In this document: one piece after another, positions 43,552-51,676 of the stretch
Layout of the letters: each line of letters begins with the position of its first letter
Position numbering within the stretch: the stretch's first letter is position 1
Assembly: GCF_001605725.1 (NCBI RefSeq)
Contig: NZ_CP011530.1
Coordinates: 2,728,001-2,792,000, forward strand
Length of the DNA: 64,000 nucleotides
Source: Mycobacteroides immunogenum
Lineage (GTDB): Bacteria > Actinomycetota > Actinomycetes > Mycobacteriales > Mycobacteriaceae
Reading direction: 5' to 3'
Position numbers and translations under genes: made by a program
Notes under the pieces: generated by a model
Database searches by the model: none
What the model saw: the letters and a program-made list of their open reading frames with translations, nothing else
Told to the model about the DNA's origin: nothing

Positions 43552-44946
43552 ATGTCTTCAGCACCGCACAGTAGGTATCAAGAGCAACTGAACGTTCGGC
43601 CGCAAGATCAGCAGGCTGCGGAGAAATCAACAGCGGCAGTTGATCTCAGCGATCTACGAACTGCCATTCGGGGCAACGTGTCTGTACCGGGGGATGTCGA
43701 TTTCGAGCGGCTGAGCATGCCGTGGGATCTGACCGTGAATCAATCGGTACGTGCCGTTGCGGAGGTCGCAGACACTGCGGATGCGTGCGCGCTGGTTCGG
43801 TTCGCTCGCGATAACGAAATCGCAATCGCGGCTCAGCCCAACGGACATGGGGCGACCGAGGCGCTAAACGGGACGGTACTGGTGCGAACGCGGCGCATGA
43901 ATGAGATCCGCGTAGATCCGCAGGCGCGGTCCGTACGAGTTGGCGCGGGCGTGTCATGGGGAGCCGTGCTGGCCGCGGGAGAATCGTTCAACTTGATAGG
44001 CGCATCCGGAAGTTCTCCTGTGGTAGGTGTCGCCGGCTACACCCTGGGGGGTGGGCTGAGTTGGTTCAGCCGCTCTTTCGGTTGGGCGGCCGACAGCGTC
44101 ATTGCCTATGAGGCCATCAGTGCAGAAGGCGACGCGATCCATGTGACGGCGGATTCAGCATCCGAGCTGTTCTGGGCGTTGCGCGGTGGAGGAGGCGATT
44201 ACGCATTGGTCACCGCCCTAGAGTTCGCACTCCATCCCCTCACATCGCTCTATGGAGGTTCGATGCTTTGGCCCGCTGCTAAAGCGAGCGACGTACTGAC
44301 AGCCTTCCGTGATGTAACAGCAACAGCACCAGACGGATTGAGTGTTTGGTGCGGTCTGGCGAACCTGCCGGGTATGGAGCCGTTCGTCGGCATTTACAGC
44401 ACCTATCTTGGCTCGTCGGACCCTAAGCAGTCCTGGCTTCGCCCCCTCGAGAAGATCACTGGCCGATTCTTCGACAGCCACCGAAAGCTACGGCCAGCCG
44501 AATTGGGAACGATCACGAATGAGCCCACCGATCCCTCGCCGTTGATCCAGCGAGGGACACTACTGACCAGTCTCGATGACGCGAGCATGACCGAACTATT
44601 CACCAAACCCATTGCTCCGCTGTCATTTATACAAATCCGCCATCTGGGCGGAGCGTTGGCGCGCGGTTCCGACAGTCCCGCCGGGCAGGTTGCCGAGCCC
44701 TACTACATAACCCTGGGCGGAGTTCCGACCGCGGAACTAGCAGCGACCGAGATCGGTCGGCACATCACGGAGAATCTCGGCATGCTGTCTCCCATAGACG
44801 GCGGCCGCACACTGTTTACGTTTCTCGCGCCGGAACAAGAGGCGGCAGAAGCCTTCGATGGGCCTACGTTGGCCCGGCTGCGGGATGCTAAGCGCCGGTA
44901 CGATCCTCGGAGCGTGTTCCGAAGCAATCATCCTGTGTTGGCGTAG
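43552..44946 (+). CDS. FAD-linked oxidoreductase, berberine-bridge-like
   Basis: A 464-residue PCMH-type flavoprotein: FAD-binding part VRFARDNEIAIAAQPNGHGATEALNGTVLVRTRRMNEIRVDPQARSVRVGAGVSWGAVL, then GASGSSPVVGVAGYTLGGGLSWFSRSFGWAADSV, and the C-terminal berberine/BBE segment RRYDPRSVFRSNHPVL. It probably uses covalent or tight FAD to oxidise an alcohol or sugar. GGAAGG lies 9 bp before ATG 43552, which is preferred to an in-frame GTG at 43525. Substrate unknown. It is divergent from the MFS gene, but no shared function is evident. Confidence 0.85.
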   Translation: MSSAPHSRYQEQLNVRPQDQQAAEKSTAAVDLSDLRTAIRGNVSVPGDVDFERLSMPWDLTVNQSVRAVAEVADTADACALVRFARDNEIAIAAQPNGHGATEALNGTVLVRTRRMNEIRVDPQARSVRVGAGVSWGAVLAAGESFNLIGASGSSPVVGVAGYTLGGGLSWFSRSFGWAADSVIAYEAISAEGDAIHVTADSASELFWALRGGGGDYALVTALEFALHPLTSLYGGSMLWPAAKASDVLTAFRDVTATAPDGLSVWCGLANLPGMEPFVGIYSTYLGSSDPKQSWLRPLEKITGRFFDSHRKLRPAELGTITNEPTDPSPLIQRGTLLTSLDDASMTELFTKPIAPLSFIQIRHLGGALARGSDSPAGQVAEPYYITLGGVPTAELAATEIGRHITENLGMLSPIDGGRTLFTFLAPEQEAAEAFDGPTLARLRDAKRRYDPRSVFRSNHPVLA

Positions 44947-45015
44947 CAGTCAGTCCAATAGACGGGCTGGAGCCGCCATGATGTGTCCGCCTTCATCGAC
45001 TGCGGACGAGCGACG

Positions 45016-46560
45016 TCACCGAGGTTCTGCGGTGGAGCGTTGACCCAACCCGCGATCCAGCGCAGGGCAAGCGCATCGCACGCCAGCCAGCTTCGTCACC
45101 GCGAGCGACCACAGGAGCAAGACGAAACCGCGGAGCTGGGCGGCTTTGGTTGGCTTCTTGGCGTGGCCGAAGTCTACGGTGCGCACCGAGGTGATCCGCC
45201 GGTAGAGGCGCTCAAAGTTGTCCACTTGCCGTTGCAGCGCTGCCTTATCGATCAGTTCTGTTTCATCGCCTGGCAGCTCGGCAAGCAGGTACAGCGGTGC
45301 AGTGACGAGGGAAATTGCTGGTATACCGGCGTGCAGTAGAGGCTCGCCCTCGCCGAAATGAACAAGTGCAGTAGGTCTGGAAACGCGGGCGGTCCCCTCG
45401 TCTGCAGCCTGCCACTCCGCCCGTGCAAGGTGAGCGAGTTCTGGCGTGGTCGCATACAGAAGCTCGGGCTCTACCCGGCCAGTCGGCCGGAATTCGTTTG
45501 CGTCGGGGTCGTCAATAAATTCGCGAGCACCAAGGTGCTCAACAGCGAGGCCCGCGACTGCGCGCCGCTGTCCAGCGCCGCCAGCCCACAACTCAGGGTG
45601 GTCGGCCAGGAAGCGTTGGGTCGCTTGTCCCTTGGACGTGACTGCAGGGATTCGCATATGCCCACTGGTGAAAACGAAGACAGTCGTGCGATCGGGGGGA
45701 TCGGCTGCGGCGGCGCGGGCCATAGCAACCATTGCTATATGCCCGTTCTCCTCAACGATATTGACACCATCGGTATGAGTCACGACAAAGACGGTCTCAT
45801 TCGGCCTGCTGGTTCCTTCTACCGTCGTCCAGATGGTCCGGGTAGATGAATCAGGGATGATCTGATAGTTCAGTACCAGCGTCGCGTGCTCGCGACTGGT
45901 CGCGCGCTCACGCACGGTAGCGGCAGCTTCGCCGCTGACGAATACGACAGGGATGCCCTGATAGTCCATTGTGAACGGGATATACTGGCCGCGCGCGTGA
46001 TTATCACTTATGTTGCGCCATAATAGGATAACTGCCTTGACTCCCGCCTTCCGTGCACGTGACAGGCCAAGTCCGGCAATCGTCGCGGCGATCAGCGGGT
46101 TGCGCACCGCAGGCCATGGCACATCGTTTCCCCAGGTATCGATGACTGCGGCAAAAGGCAACCCGAAGTTGTTGACTTCAAGAACCGCGATCTCTCCTCG
46201 CGCCTTGCTCCAGGCGGGTATTGGTCCGCGTAGCCGGACCAAGTGCCCGGATACGCCGTTAGGCCCAGTAGTCCCCGAGTACGGAAAGGCGGACGCAATC
46301 GGAACTGGCCGCCCGGCGACCGTGAGAGTGGGACCCGCGTCACCCTGCGGCGCCCAGCGCGTAAAGGGCAGCACGTCGCTGCGCACATCGAGTCCCGAAT
46401 CGAAGAGTTGAGTCTCGATGTGCTTGATCAGCTCCTCGTGCTCGACGGCACCGGTGACCCGACTCTTCAATCGGTTTAGTAACGCCACCTCTTGATCGAT
46501 CTGATCGGCCGTGATGATGGACGGCGATCTTTCGCTATCTCTCATATCGGTAGCCTCCAT
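45016..46560 (-). CDS. M28-like/PA-domain protein with C-terminal hydrophobic segment
   Basis: A 514-residue protein. Residues 1-120 resemble the M28 N-terminal region, 120-220 a PA-type insert (AVILLWRNISDNHARGQYIPFTMDYQGIPVVFVSG), followed by TVEGTSRPNETVFVVTHTDGVNIVEENGHIAMVAMARA, which matches the place where M28 aminopeptidases have their first zinc ligands (HxDx pattern, HTDG). The other usual ligands are not obvious, so it may be inactive or divergent. A hydrophobic segment LRGFVLLLWSLAVTKLAG lies near the C-terminus. It is divergent from a TetR gene, with a perfect operator-like palindrome between them, so it is probably that regulator's target. Confidence 0.65.
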   Translation of the reverse strand: MEATDMRDSERSPSIITADQIDQEVALLNRLKSRVTGAVEHEELIKHIETQLFDSGLDVRSDVLPFTRWAPQGDAGPTLTVAGRPVPIASAFPYSGTTGPNGVSGHLVRLRGPIPAWSKARGEIAVLEVNNFGLPFAAVIDTWGNDVPWPAVRNPLIAATIAGLGLSRARKAGVKAVILLWRNISDNHARGQYIPFTMDYQGIPVVFVSGEAAATVRERATSREHATLVLNYQIIPDSSTRTIWTTVEGTSRPNETVFVVTHTDGVNIVEENGHIAMVAMARAAAADPPDRTTVFVFTSGHMRIPAVTSKGQATQRFLADHPELWAGGAGQRRAVAGLAVEHLGAREFIDDPDANEFRPTGRVEPELLYATTPELAHLARAEWQAADEGTARVSRPTALVHFGEGEPLLHAGIPAISLVTAPLYLLAELPGDETELIDKAALQRQVDNFERLYRRITSVRTVDFGHAKKPTKAAQLRGFVLLLWSLAVTKLAGVRCACPALDRGLGQRSTAEPR

Positions 46561-46604
46561 TCATCGCGTGCCGGTCCGCGCCGAACTTACTTGCTCCACC
46601 AGTG

Positions 46605-46623
46605 TCGATACACTATGTATCGA
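46605..46623. promoter_or_regulatory. 19-bp operator-like palindrome
   Basis: TCGATACACTATGTATCGA is a perfect inverted repeat with 8-bp arms and a 3-bp centre, midway between the M28-like gene (minus) and the TetR gene (plus). Its form is typical of a TetR-family operator. A weaker GATACTATA word follows at about 46635. Confidence 0.6.
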
Positions 46624-46686
46624 GATCTGTCGCCGATACTATAACCGGATGGGCGAACTGCGAAACTTGTCGAACAGGGGAGTTGA

Positions 46687-47304
46687 GTGAGTGCCACCGC
46701 ACTGCGAGATCGAAGTCGAACTCGAATGGAACTGATCGACGCCACCCGCCGGCTCATTGATAGCAGTGGAAGAACCAGGTTTGCCGTCAAAGACGTGTGC
46801 GACTCCATCGGGTACACGCGAGGTGCGTTTTACTCCAGTTTTGAGTCAATGGACGACCATCTTGTCGCCGTTCACGAACGTCAAAACGCCGATCTGATCG
46901 AATCTGTTGCGGCGGCGCTTGCTCACGCGCGTAGCGTTGTCGATGACACTGGTGACCTTTTGGCATTCGTGAACACGTTCATCTCGACGATTACGGTCGA
47001 TCGAGGCCGCCTCGCTTTACAGTCGTCGTTAACTGCACGCGCACAACACAACCCGCATCTGGCCGATCAGCTCACGTCGCAGCGGGATCGGCTTCGTCAG
47101 ACTCTAGAGCCGTACCTGCTGGACGTGGTCGACCGCGCAGGGCGCGAATTGACCACTGACGCCACGACTTTCACTCGTGCGGTCATGGCGGCGCAATCAG
47201 GTGCCGCAGCACAGCTGATAGCGCCCGACGATTCGGACGACCTTCGTCCGTTACTGGTCGCTACAACCATGATGGGGCTCAGCCGGCCACAAGCGACCGG
47301 CTAG
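46687..47304 (+). CDS. TetR-family transcriptional regulator
   Basis: A 205-residue protein with a TetR N-terminal domain (MELIDATRRLIDSSGRTRFAVKDVCDSIGYTRGAFYSSFESMDDHL) and a helical C-terminal domain. It starts with GTG, 5 bp after AGGGGAG. It is divergent from the M28-like gene, and the palindrome at 46605-46623 lies between them, so it probably represses both that gene and itself. Ligand unknown. Confidence 0.87.
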   Translation: MSATALRDRSRTRMELIDATRRLIDSSGRTRFAVKDVCDSIGYTRGAFYSSFESMDDHLVAVHERQNADLIESVAAALAHARSVVDDTGDLLAFVNTFISTITVDRGRLALQSSLTARAQHNPHLADQLTSQRDRLRQTLEPYLLDVVDRAGRELTTDATTFTRAVMAAQSGAAAQLIAPDDSDDLRPLLVATTMMGLSRPQATG

Positions 47305-47331
47305 GGGCGGGTCGCTTTCCTTGGTATGCCC

Positions 47332-47790
47332 TCAGCCTGGAAGGGCAAGATGGAGGATCGGATACGGCCTACCGTCCCCGTCGAGTTCACTGCGACCGAC
47401 TTGTGAGAACCCGCGGCTCAGATAGAAGCCGAGTGCTCCCACGTTCTGTTCGTTCACGTCAACCTTGATGACGCCGTCCTTCGCGATCGTCTCGGCGAGG
47501 AGCAAGCTTCCGATTCCGCTGCCGCGGGCGTCGTCCGTGACAAACAGCATTTCCAGGTTTCCCTCTGCGGTGCCCGCGAAGCCGACGGCCCGTCCGTCGC
47601 GTTCAGCGACGGTGAGCGTGACCGCGGGGAAGTATGCCGAAGCCAGATTGCTTTCGATGCGCTGGAAGTCGGACTCCGCGAGAAAATCGTGCGTCGCACG
47701 TACCGCGCTGCACCAGATATCGACCAGTTGGGGGTAGTCGCCGGGTCTACGCGCTGTACGCAGGAGGACGTCACCGTTGTTCGTGGGCAT
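47332..47790 (-). CDS. GNAT-family N-acetyltransferase
   Basis: A 152-residue single GNAT domain. The acetyl-CoA-binding motif A is LEMLFVTDDARGSGIGSLLLAETIA (about 80-104), with RGSGIG at the pyrophosphate-binding turn, followed by VNEQNVGALGFYLSRGFSQVGRSE, the usual motif B. Substrate amine unknown. It lies 105 bp downstream of the WhiB gene on the same strand and could be in its transcription unit, although no overlap or coupling is seen. Confidence 0.85.
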   Translation of the reverse strand: MPTNNGDVLLRTARRPGDYPQLVDIWCSAVRATHDFLAESDFQRIESNLASAYFPAVTLTVAERDGRAVGFAGTAEGNLEMLFVTDDARGSGIGSLLLAETIAKDGVIKVDVNEQNVGALGFYLSRGFSQVGRSELDGDGRPYPILHLALPG

Positions 47791-47895
47791 CGCGACATCC
47801 TTACGACACCGCCGCGGGGAGTCAACCGGATATCTGCGCAGAACTGTCGGTCGGATTACATGGATCAGGGCGGACTCCTGCCGTGGAATGCCGTG

Positions 47896-48318
47896 CTACC
47901 GCGATCTTCTGGCCGCCCGCTCCTCGGGCGTGGTCGCTCCCCAGATGCCGTGCGGCTCAGCGGAGTCCAGTGCATAGCGACGGCATTGGGCCAGCACGGG
48001 GCACGTACCGCACAGCGCTTTGGCAGCGTCCTCACGGTCCCGGCGGCTAGCGCGTGGCTCATCCGAGGGCGGAAAGAAGATATCGGTGGGCAATCCGCGG
48101 CAGCGGGCGCCGAGGCGCCACTCCGCCTGCATCAGCGAGGGTGTCTGTCGTGGACTGTGGTCATAGGCGGCGGGTGTAGCTATCGCGTCGTTCGCGGTTA
48201 TCCGCGAGGGCGACGCGGACAGAACGGCAAGCGTGGCGTGTGCGTCCAGCTCGGTGCAATGTTGCAGCTGCATAAGCAGTCCGATGGCGCGATGGACTGA
48301 TCGTGCATTGTCGGTCAT
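47896..48318 (-). CDS. WhiB-family Fe-S regulator with ANTAR-like N-terminus
   Basis: A 140-residue WhiB protein: cluster cysteines C73 (WRLGARCRGLPTDIFFPP), C103, C106 and C112 (ALCGTCPVLAQC), then the turn EPHGIWGATTPEER. The usual GxWGG is GIWGA here. The N-terminal 50 residues (ARSVHRAIGLLMQLQHCTELDAHATLAVLSASPSRI) resemble the second half of an ANTAR RNA-binding domain (AxGxLM, then deAxxxL, then S), unusual for the family. AGGAAA lies 6 bp before ATG 48318. It is divergent from the pacL1-ctpC metal-export operon over an array of palindromes, so a link to redox or metal stress is plausible. Confidence 0.8.
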   Translation of the reverse strand: MTDNARSVHRAIGLLMQLQHCTELDAHATLAVLSASPSRITANDAIATPAAYDHSPRQTPSLMQAEWRLGARCRGLPTDIFFPPSDEPRASRRDREDAAKALCGTCPVLAQCRRYALDSAEPHGIWGATTPEERAARRSR

Positions 48319-48388
48319 TCGCGTTTCCTGAGTTTGGGGTCGCCGGGAACGGGGTTGCTCGACGGCGCGGCGGCCAGTCTGGTATACA

Positions 48389-48416
48389 TTACCGGTAACG
48401 ATAACCGTTATCATTA
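48389..48416. promoter_or_regulatory. overlapping palindromes in the WhiB/pacL1 divergent promoter
   Basis: TTACCGGTAA (48389-48398) is a perfect 10-bp palindrome, and GATAACCGTTATC (48400-48412) a perfect 13-bp one inside a longer AACGATAACCGTTATCATT dyad with one mismatch. On the minus strand the core reads TGATAACGGTTATCG, a 7-1-7 layout like boxes of Fur-family regulators (Fur/Zur). The partner operon is a metal P-type ATPase. Identity of the regulator (Zur, ArsR/SmtB or another) is not known. Confidence 0.55.
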
Positions 48417-48506
48417 GTGAACTACCGCCTGCTCGGACCGCAATCGGGGTAATTTGATGCGAAGTCCGCGCACACAGGATGCTCACGGCGGAAAGGTGAC
48501 TGGCAT

Positions 48507-48791
48507 ATGGCATGGCATGCGTTGTTGATCAAGGCAGCCTCGACAGTGGCGACCGGAGCCGTCGGAGTCGCGGCCTATGAAGTCCTTCGCAAGGCCGCCG
48601 CGAAGGTGCCTGTACGCGACGCGAGCGTCACCGTTGCCGAGTGGTCCTTGCGTGGCGTACGCAAAGCCGAGGAAGGCGCCGAACGCGCCCGGCTCGCCGT
48701 CGGAGACGTTGTCGCTGAGGCGCGCGAACGTATAGGCGAGGAGGCTCCGCCACCCACTGCGGTGGATGCCGAACACGACCACGACCACTGA
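48507..48791 (+). CDS. pacL1: DUF1490 metal-chaperone-like protein PacL1
   Basis: A 94-residue protein with an N-terminal hydrophobic helix (ALLIKAASTVATGAVGVAAYEVL), a charged helical middle part and a histidine/aspartate C-terminus ending EHDHDH. This is the layout of mycobacterial PacL proteins, membrane-anchored partners that help stabilise or cluster P-type metal ATPases and bind metal through the C-terminal Asp/His motif. It precedes ctpC, as Rv3269 does in M. tuberculosis. The last 26 bases overlap the start of ctpC. Confidence 0.88.
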   Translation: MAWHALLIKAASTVATGAVGVAAYEVLRKAAAKVPVRDASVTVAEWSLRGVRKAEEGAERARLAVGDVVAEARERIGEEAPPPTAVDAEHDHDH

Positions 48792-50949
48792 GCCACTTGT
48801 GGTAACCATCGAGTCGAACGCAGCCGGTCGGCTCCGGGTCACCGCCAAGCAATTCCGGGGCGACGTACGTCGAGCGGTAGCGATCGAGGACGCACTGGCG
48901 CAGGTAGCGGGCGTTCGTGCCGTGCACGCCTACCCACGAACAGCTTCGGTGGTCGTCTGGTACTCGGCCAAGCGCACCACGACCGGCGATATGCTTGCGG
49001 CGCTCAAGGAAGCCCTTGAATTGGTTCCGCCGCAAACACTTTCGCGTATGCCGCACTCGGCAGACGTGCGCAACGCGGACGTGATCCGAATGGCCGCAGG
49101 CGGTCTGGCCTTGGTGTTTCTGGGTATCCGCCGCTATCCGCTGGGGCGGCCACCGCTACTGGGTCCGGCGAGCAGGCTGGCGGCGACCGGGGTGACGATT
49201 TTCACCGGGTACCCATTCCTCAAGGGGGCGCTGGCCTCACTACGTGGCGGGCGGTCGGCCGGTACCGACCTCCTGGTCTCGGCGGCTACCGTGGCCAGTC
49301 TGATCCTCCGTGAAAACGTCGTAGCGCTCACTGTGTTGTGGCTGTTGAACATAGGGGAGTACCTCCAGGACCTCACGCTGCGCCGCACCCGGCGCGCGAT
49401 CGCGGACCTGCTGTCGGGCGGACAAGATACGGCCTGGGTCCGCCTCGCGGACGGCACCGAGGTTCAGGTGTCCACCGACTCACTCACCGTGGGTGACGAA
49501 GTCATCGCCCACGAGCAGGTGGCTATACCGGTCGACGGACAGATCGTGGAGGGCGACGCCATCGTCGACCAGTCGGCGATCACCGGCGAGACCCTGCCTG
49601 TCAGCGTCGCCGCGGGCGCCATGGTGCACGCCGGTTCGGTGGTGATGCGCGGCCGTATCATCGTGCGCGCCTCCGCCGTCGGAAGTCAGACCATCATCGG
49701 CCGGATCATTACGCGTGTCGAAGAGGCGCAACAAGACCGCGCGCCGATCCAGACCGTCGGGGAGAATTTCTCCCGACGGTTCGTACCCGCCTCATTCCTG
49801 CTGTCGGCTCTCACCCTGGCCGTGACCGGCGATGTACGGCGGGCGATGACCATGCTGCTGGTGGCGTGTCCGTGTGCCGTCGGGCTGGCAACCCCCACTG
49901 CGATCAGTGCGGCCATCGGAAACGGCGCGCGTAGGGGAATCCTGGTCAAGGGAGGCTCGCATCTGGAGCTGGCGGGCCGGGTAGACGCGGTCGTGTTCGA
50001 CAAAACAGGAACCTTGACCGTCGGCCGGCCTGTCGTCACGAACATCGTTGCGTTCGATGCTGATTGGGAGCCGGAGCAGGTACTGGCCTATGCGGCTAGC
50101 TCGGAGATCCATGCTCGGCATCCGTTGGGTGAGGCGGTGATCCGGTCCACGGAAGAACGCCACATCAGTATTCCTCCGCACGAAGAGTGCGAAGTGCTTG
50201 TCGGCCTGGGGATGCGCACTCGCGCCGACGGGCGCACCCTGCTGCTAGGCAGCCCGGCATTGCTCCTCAAGGAACAGGTTCACGTCACCGCGGAGGCTGA
50301 GCAGTGGGTCGCCCGGTTGCGGCGCCGCGCCGAGACCCCCTTGCTGCTTGCCGTCGATGGCGTCCTCGTCGGGCTCATCAGCTTGCGCGATGAGATTCGT
50401 CCGGAAGCGTCTGCGGTGCTCGACGCGCTGCGCTCGTCCGGAGTGCATCGGGTGGTGATGCTGACCGGTGATCACGCCGAGACCGCGCGGGCGGTCGCCG
50501 ACGAACTGGGCATCACCGAATGGCAGGCCGAGGTGCTGCCCGAGGACAAGCTCCAGGCGGTCAGCAGACTGCGCGATGAGGGGCATGTGGTGGCAATGGT
50601 GGGCGACGGCGTCAACGATGCCCCGGCGCTGGCGGCCGCCGATATTGGAATAGCCATGGGACTCAACGGAACCGATGTGGCAGTGGAGACCGCTGATGTT
50701 GCGCTGGCCAGCGACGACCTGCGGAGGCTGCTCGATATTCGGGGGCTGGGCGGACGGGCCGTCTCGGTGATCCGGCAGAACTATGCGATGTCGATCGCGG
50801 TAAACGCCATCGGGTTGGTGGTCGGGGCCGGAGGCGCACTATCTCCGGTGCTGGCGGCCATTCTGCATAACGCATCCTCGGTGGCGGTGGTGACCAACAG
50901 CTCGCGTCTCATCGGATATCAGCTGGACGATAGTCAGCCCACCCGATAG
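48766..50949 (+). CDS. ctpC: P1B-type metal-transporting ATPase CtpC
   Basis: A 727-residue P-type ATPase. It has the CPC metal-selectivity motif in LLVACPCAVGLATPTA (about 367), phosphorylation DKTGTLT (about 411), TGES-like TGETLPV actuator loop (about 271), HP-loop HARHPLGEA and the hinge GDGVNDAP (about 616). The N-terminal domain has no CxxC metal-binding motif, as in CtpC. Together with the adjacent PacL1 gene this supports CtpC, a zinc (and Mn) exporter in mycobacteria. The start overlaps pacL1 by 26 bp, implying translational coupling. Final residues beyond the last helix are short. Confidence 0.9.
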   Translation: MPNTTTTTEPLVVTIESNAAGRLRVTAKQFRGDVRRAVAIEDALAQVAGVRAVHAYPRTASVVVWYSAKRTTTGDMLAALKEALELVPPQTLSRMPHSADVRNADVIRMAAGGLALVFLGIRRYPLGRPPLLGPASRLAATGVTIFTGYPFLKGALASLRGGRSAGTDLLVSAATVASLILRENVVALTVLWLLNIGEYLQDLTLRRTRRAIADLLSGGQDTAWVRLADGTEVQVSTDSLTVGDEVIAHEQVAIPVDGQIVEGDAIVDQSAITGETLPVSVAAGAMVHAGSVVMRGRIIVRASAVGSQTIIGRIITRVEEAQQDRAPIQTVGENFSRRFVPASFLLSALTLAVTGDVRRAMTMLLVACPCAVGLATPTAISAAIGNGARRGILVKGGSHLELAGRVDAVVFDKTGTLTVGRPVVTNIVAFDADWEPEQVLAYAASSEIHARHPLGEAVIRSTEERHISIPPHEECEVLVGLGMRTRADGRTLLLGSPALLLKEQVHVTAEAEQWVARLRRRAETPLLLAVDGVLVGLISLRDEIRPEASAVLDALRSSGVHRVVMLTGDHAETARAVADELGITEWQAEVLPEDKLQAVSRLRDEGHVVAMVGDGVNDAPALAAADIGIAMGLNGTDVAVETADVALASDDLRRLLDIRGLGGRAVSVIRQNYAMSIAVNAIGLVVGAGGALSPVLAAILHNASSVAVVTNSSRLIGYQLDDSQPTR

Positions 50950-50966
50950 GCAGCACAGCCCGCTCA

Positions 50967-51572
50967 TCAATGAACACCGCCGAGAAGGCGAGTGCTCATC
51001 AGCTGGGCGGCAACCATGACCGCGCGTTCAGCTTGGTGGCGGGCAGCATCGAGAGCGAACTTCGTGGGAGGGTTTCCGAAGCCGGCGACGTGTCCAGCCC
51101 CGTGGGGGTTGCCGGACAGCATCTGTTCCACTAACGGAACTGGGGCAGTAAAGCCGGGCGGCACGATGATCCCGCCCCAGTGAGTGAAGATCGTCGTGAA
51201 GTTCGTCAGGGTGGTTTCTTGGCCGCCGTGTGTGCTCGCGCTGGAGACAAAGGCTCCGTACACCTTGTCTGCTAACTTGCCCGCGCGCCATAGGTCGCCG
51301 GTGCTGTCGATGAACGTCTTGAGCCCAGCGGCAATAGTGCCGTAGTGACTGGGCGTCCCGAACAGGACAACATCAGCCCATTCCATGTCCGCGCTGCTCG
51401 CCGCTTCGACGGACAGCAGGCGTACGTGGGCCCCAGTCGTGGTAGCGCCCTCCGCGGCCGCTGCGGCGAGTGCTTTGACGCTGCCGGTTTCGCTGTAGTA
51501 GATCACTGCGACGTTAGTCGTCGAGTTTCCTGTGTCCCGAACGGTCATCGGCGCGATCGTTTGCTCACTCAT
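50967..51572 (-). CDS. wrbA: WrbA-like NAD(P)H:quinone oxidoreductase
   Basis: A 201-residue flavodoxin-fold protein with IYYSETGSVKALA (FMN phosphate loop), FGTPSHYGTIAAGLKTFIDSTGDLW and FVSSASTHGGQETTLTNFTTIFTHWGGIIVPPG, the characteristic WrbA sequences. It should reduce quinones by two electrons with FMN. It is divergent from a LysR gene, and a dyad lies between them, so the pair is probably a redox-inducible unit. Confidence 0.9.
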   Translation of the reverse strand: MSEQTIAPMTVRDTGNSTTNVAVIYYSETGSVKALAAAAAEGATTTGAHVRLLSVEAASSADMEWADVVLFGTPSHYGTIAAGLKTFIDSTGDLWRAGKLADKVYGAFVSSASTHGGQETTLTNFTTIFTHWGGIIVPPGFTAPVPLVEQMLSGNPHGAGHVAGFGNPPTKFALDAARHQAERAVMVAAQLMSTRLLGGVH

Positions 51573-51627
51573 GCCTCAATCCTGGGACTGGACCGAATGA
51601 TCCGTCCAAGATCGGCTGGGTAGGCGC

Positions 51628-51646
51628 CGATACCGCATGGGTATCG
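51628..51646. promoter_or_regulatory. LysR-type T-N11-A dyad between wrbA and LysR genes
   Basis: CGATACC-GCATG-GGTATCG has perfect 7-bp arms around a 5-bp centre and contains the classical LysR box form ATAC-N7-GTAT (T-N11-A). It lies in the 104-bp divergent spacer, 31 bp upstream of the LysR start, so it is the probable binding site for autoregulation and wrbA control. Confidence 0.6.
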
Positions 51647-51676
51647 ATAGTGGTGGAGGCCAGATATGGTGACCCG

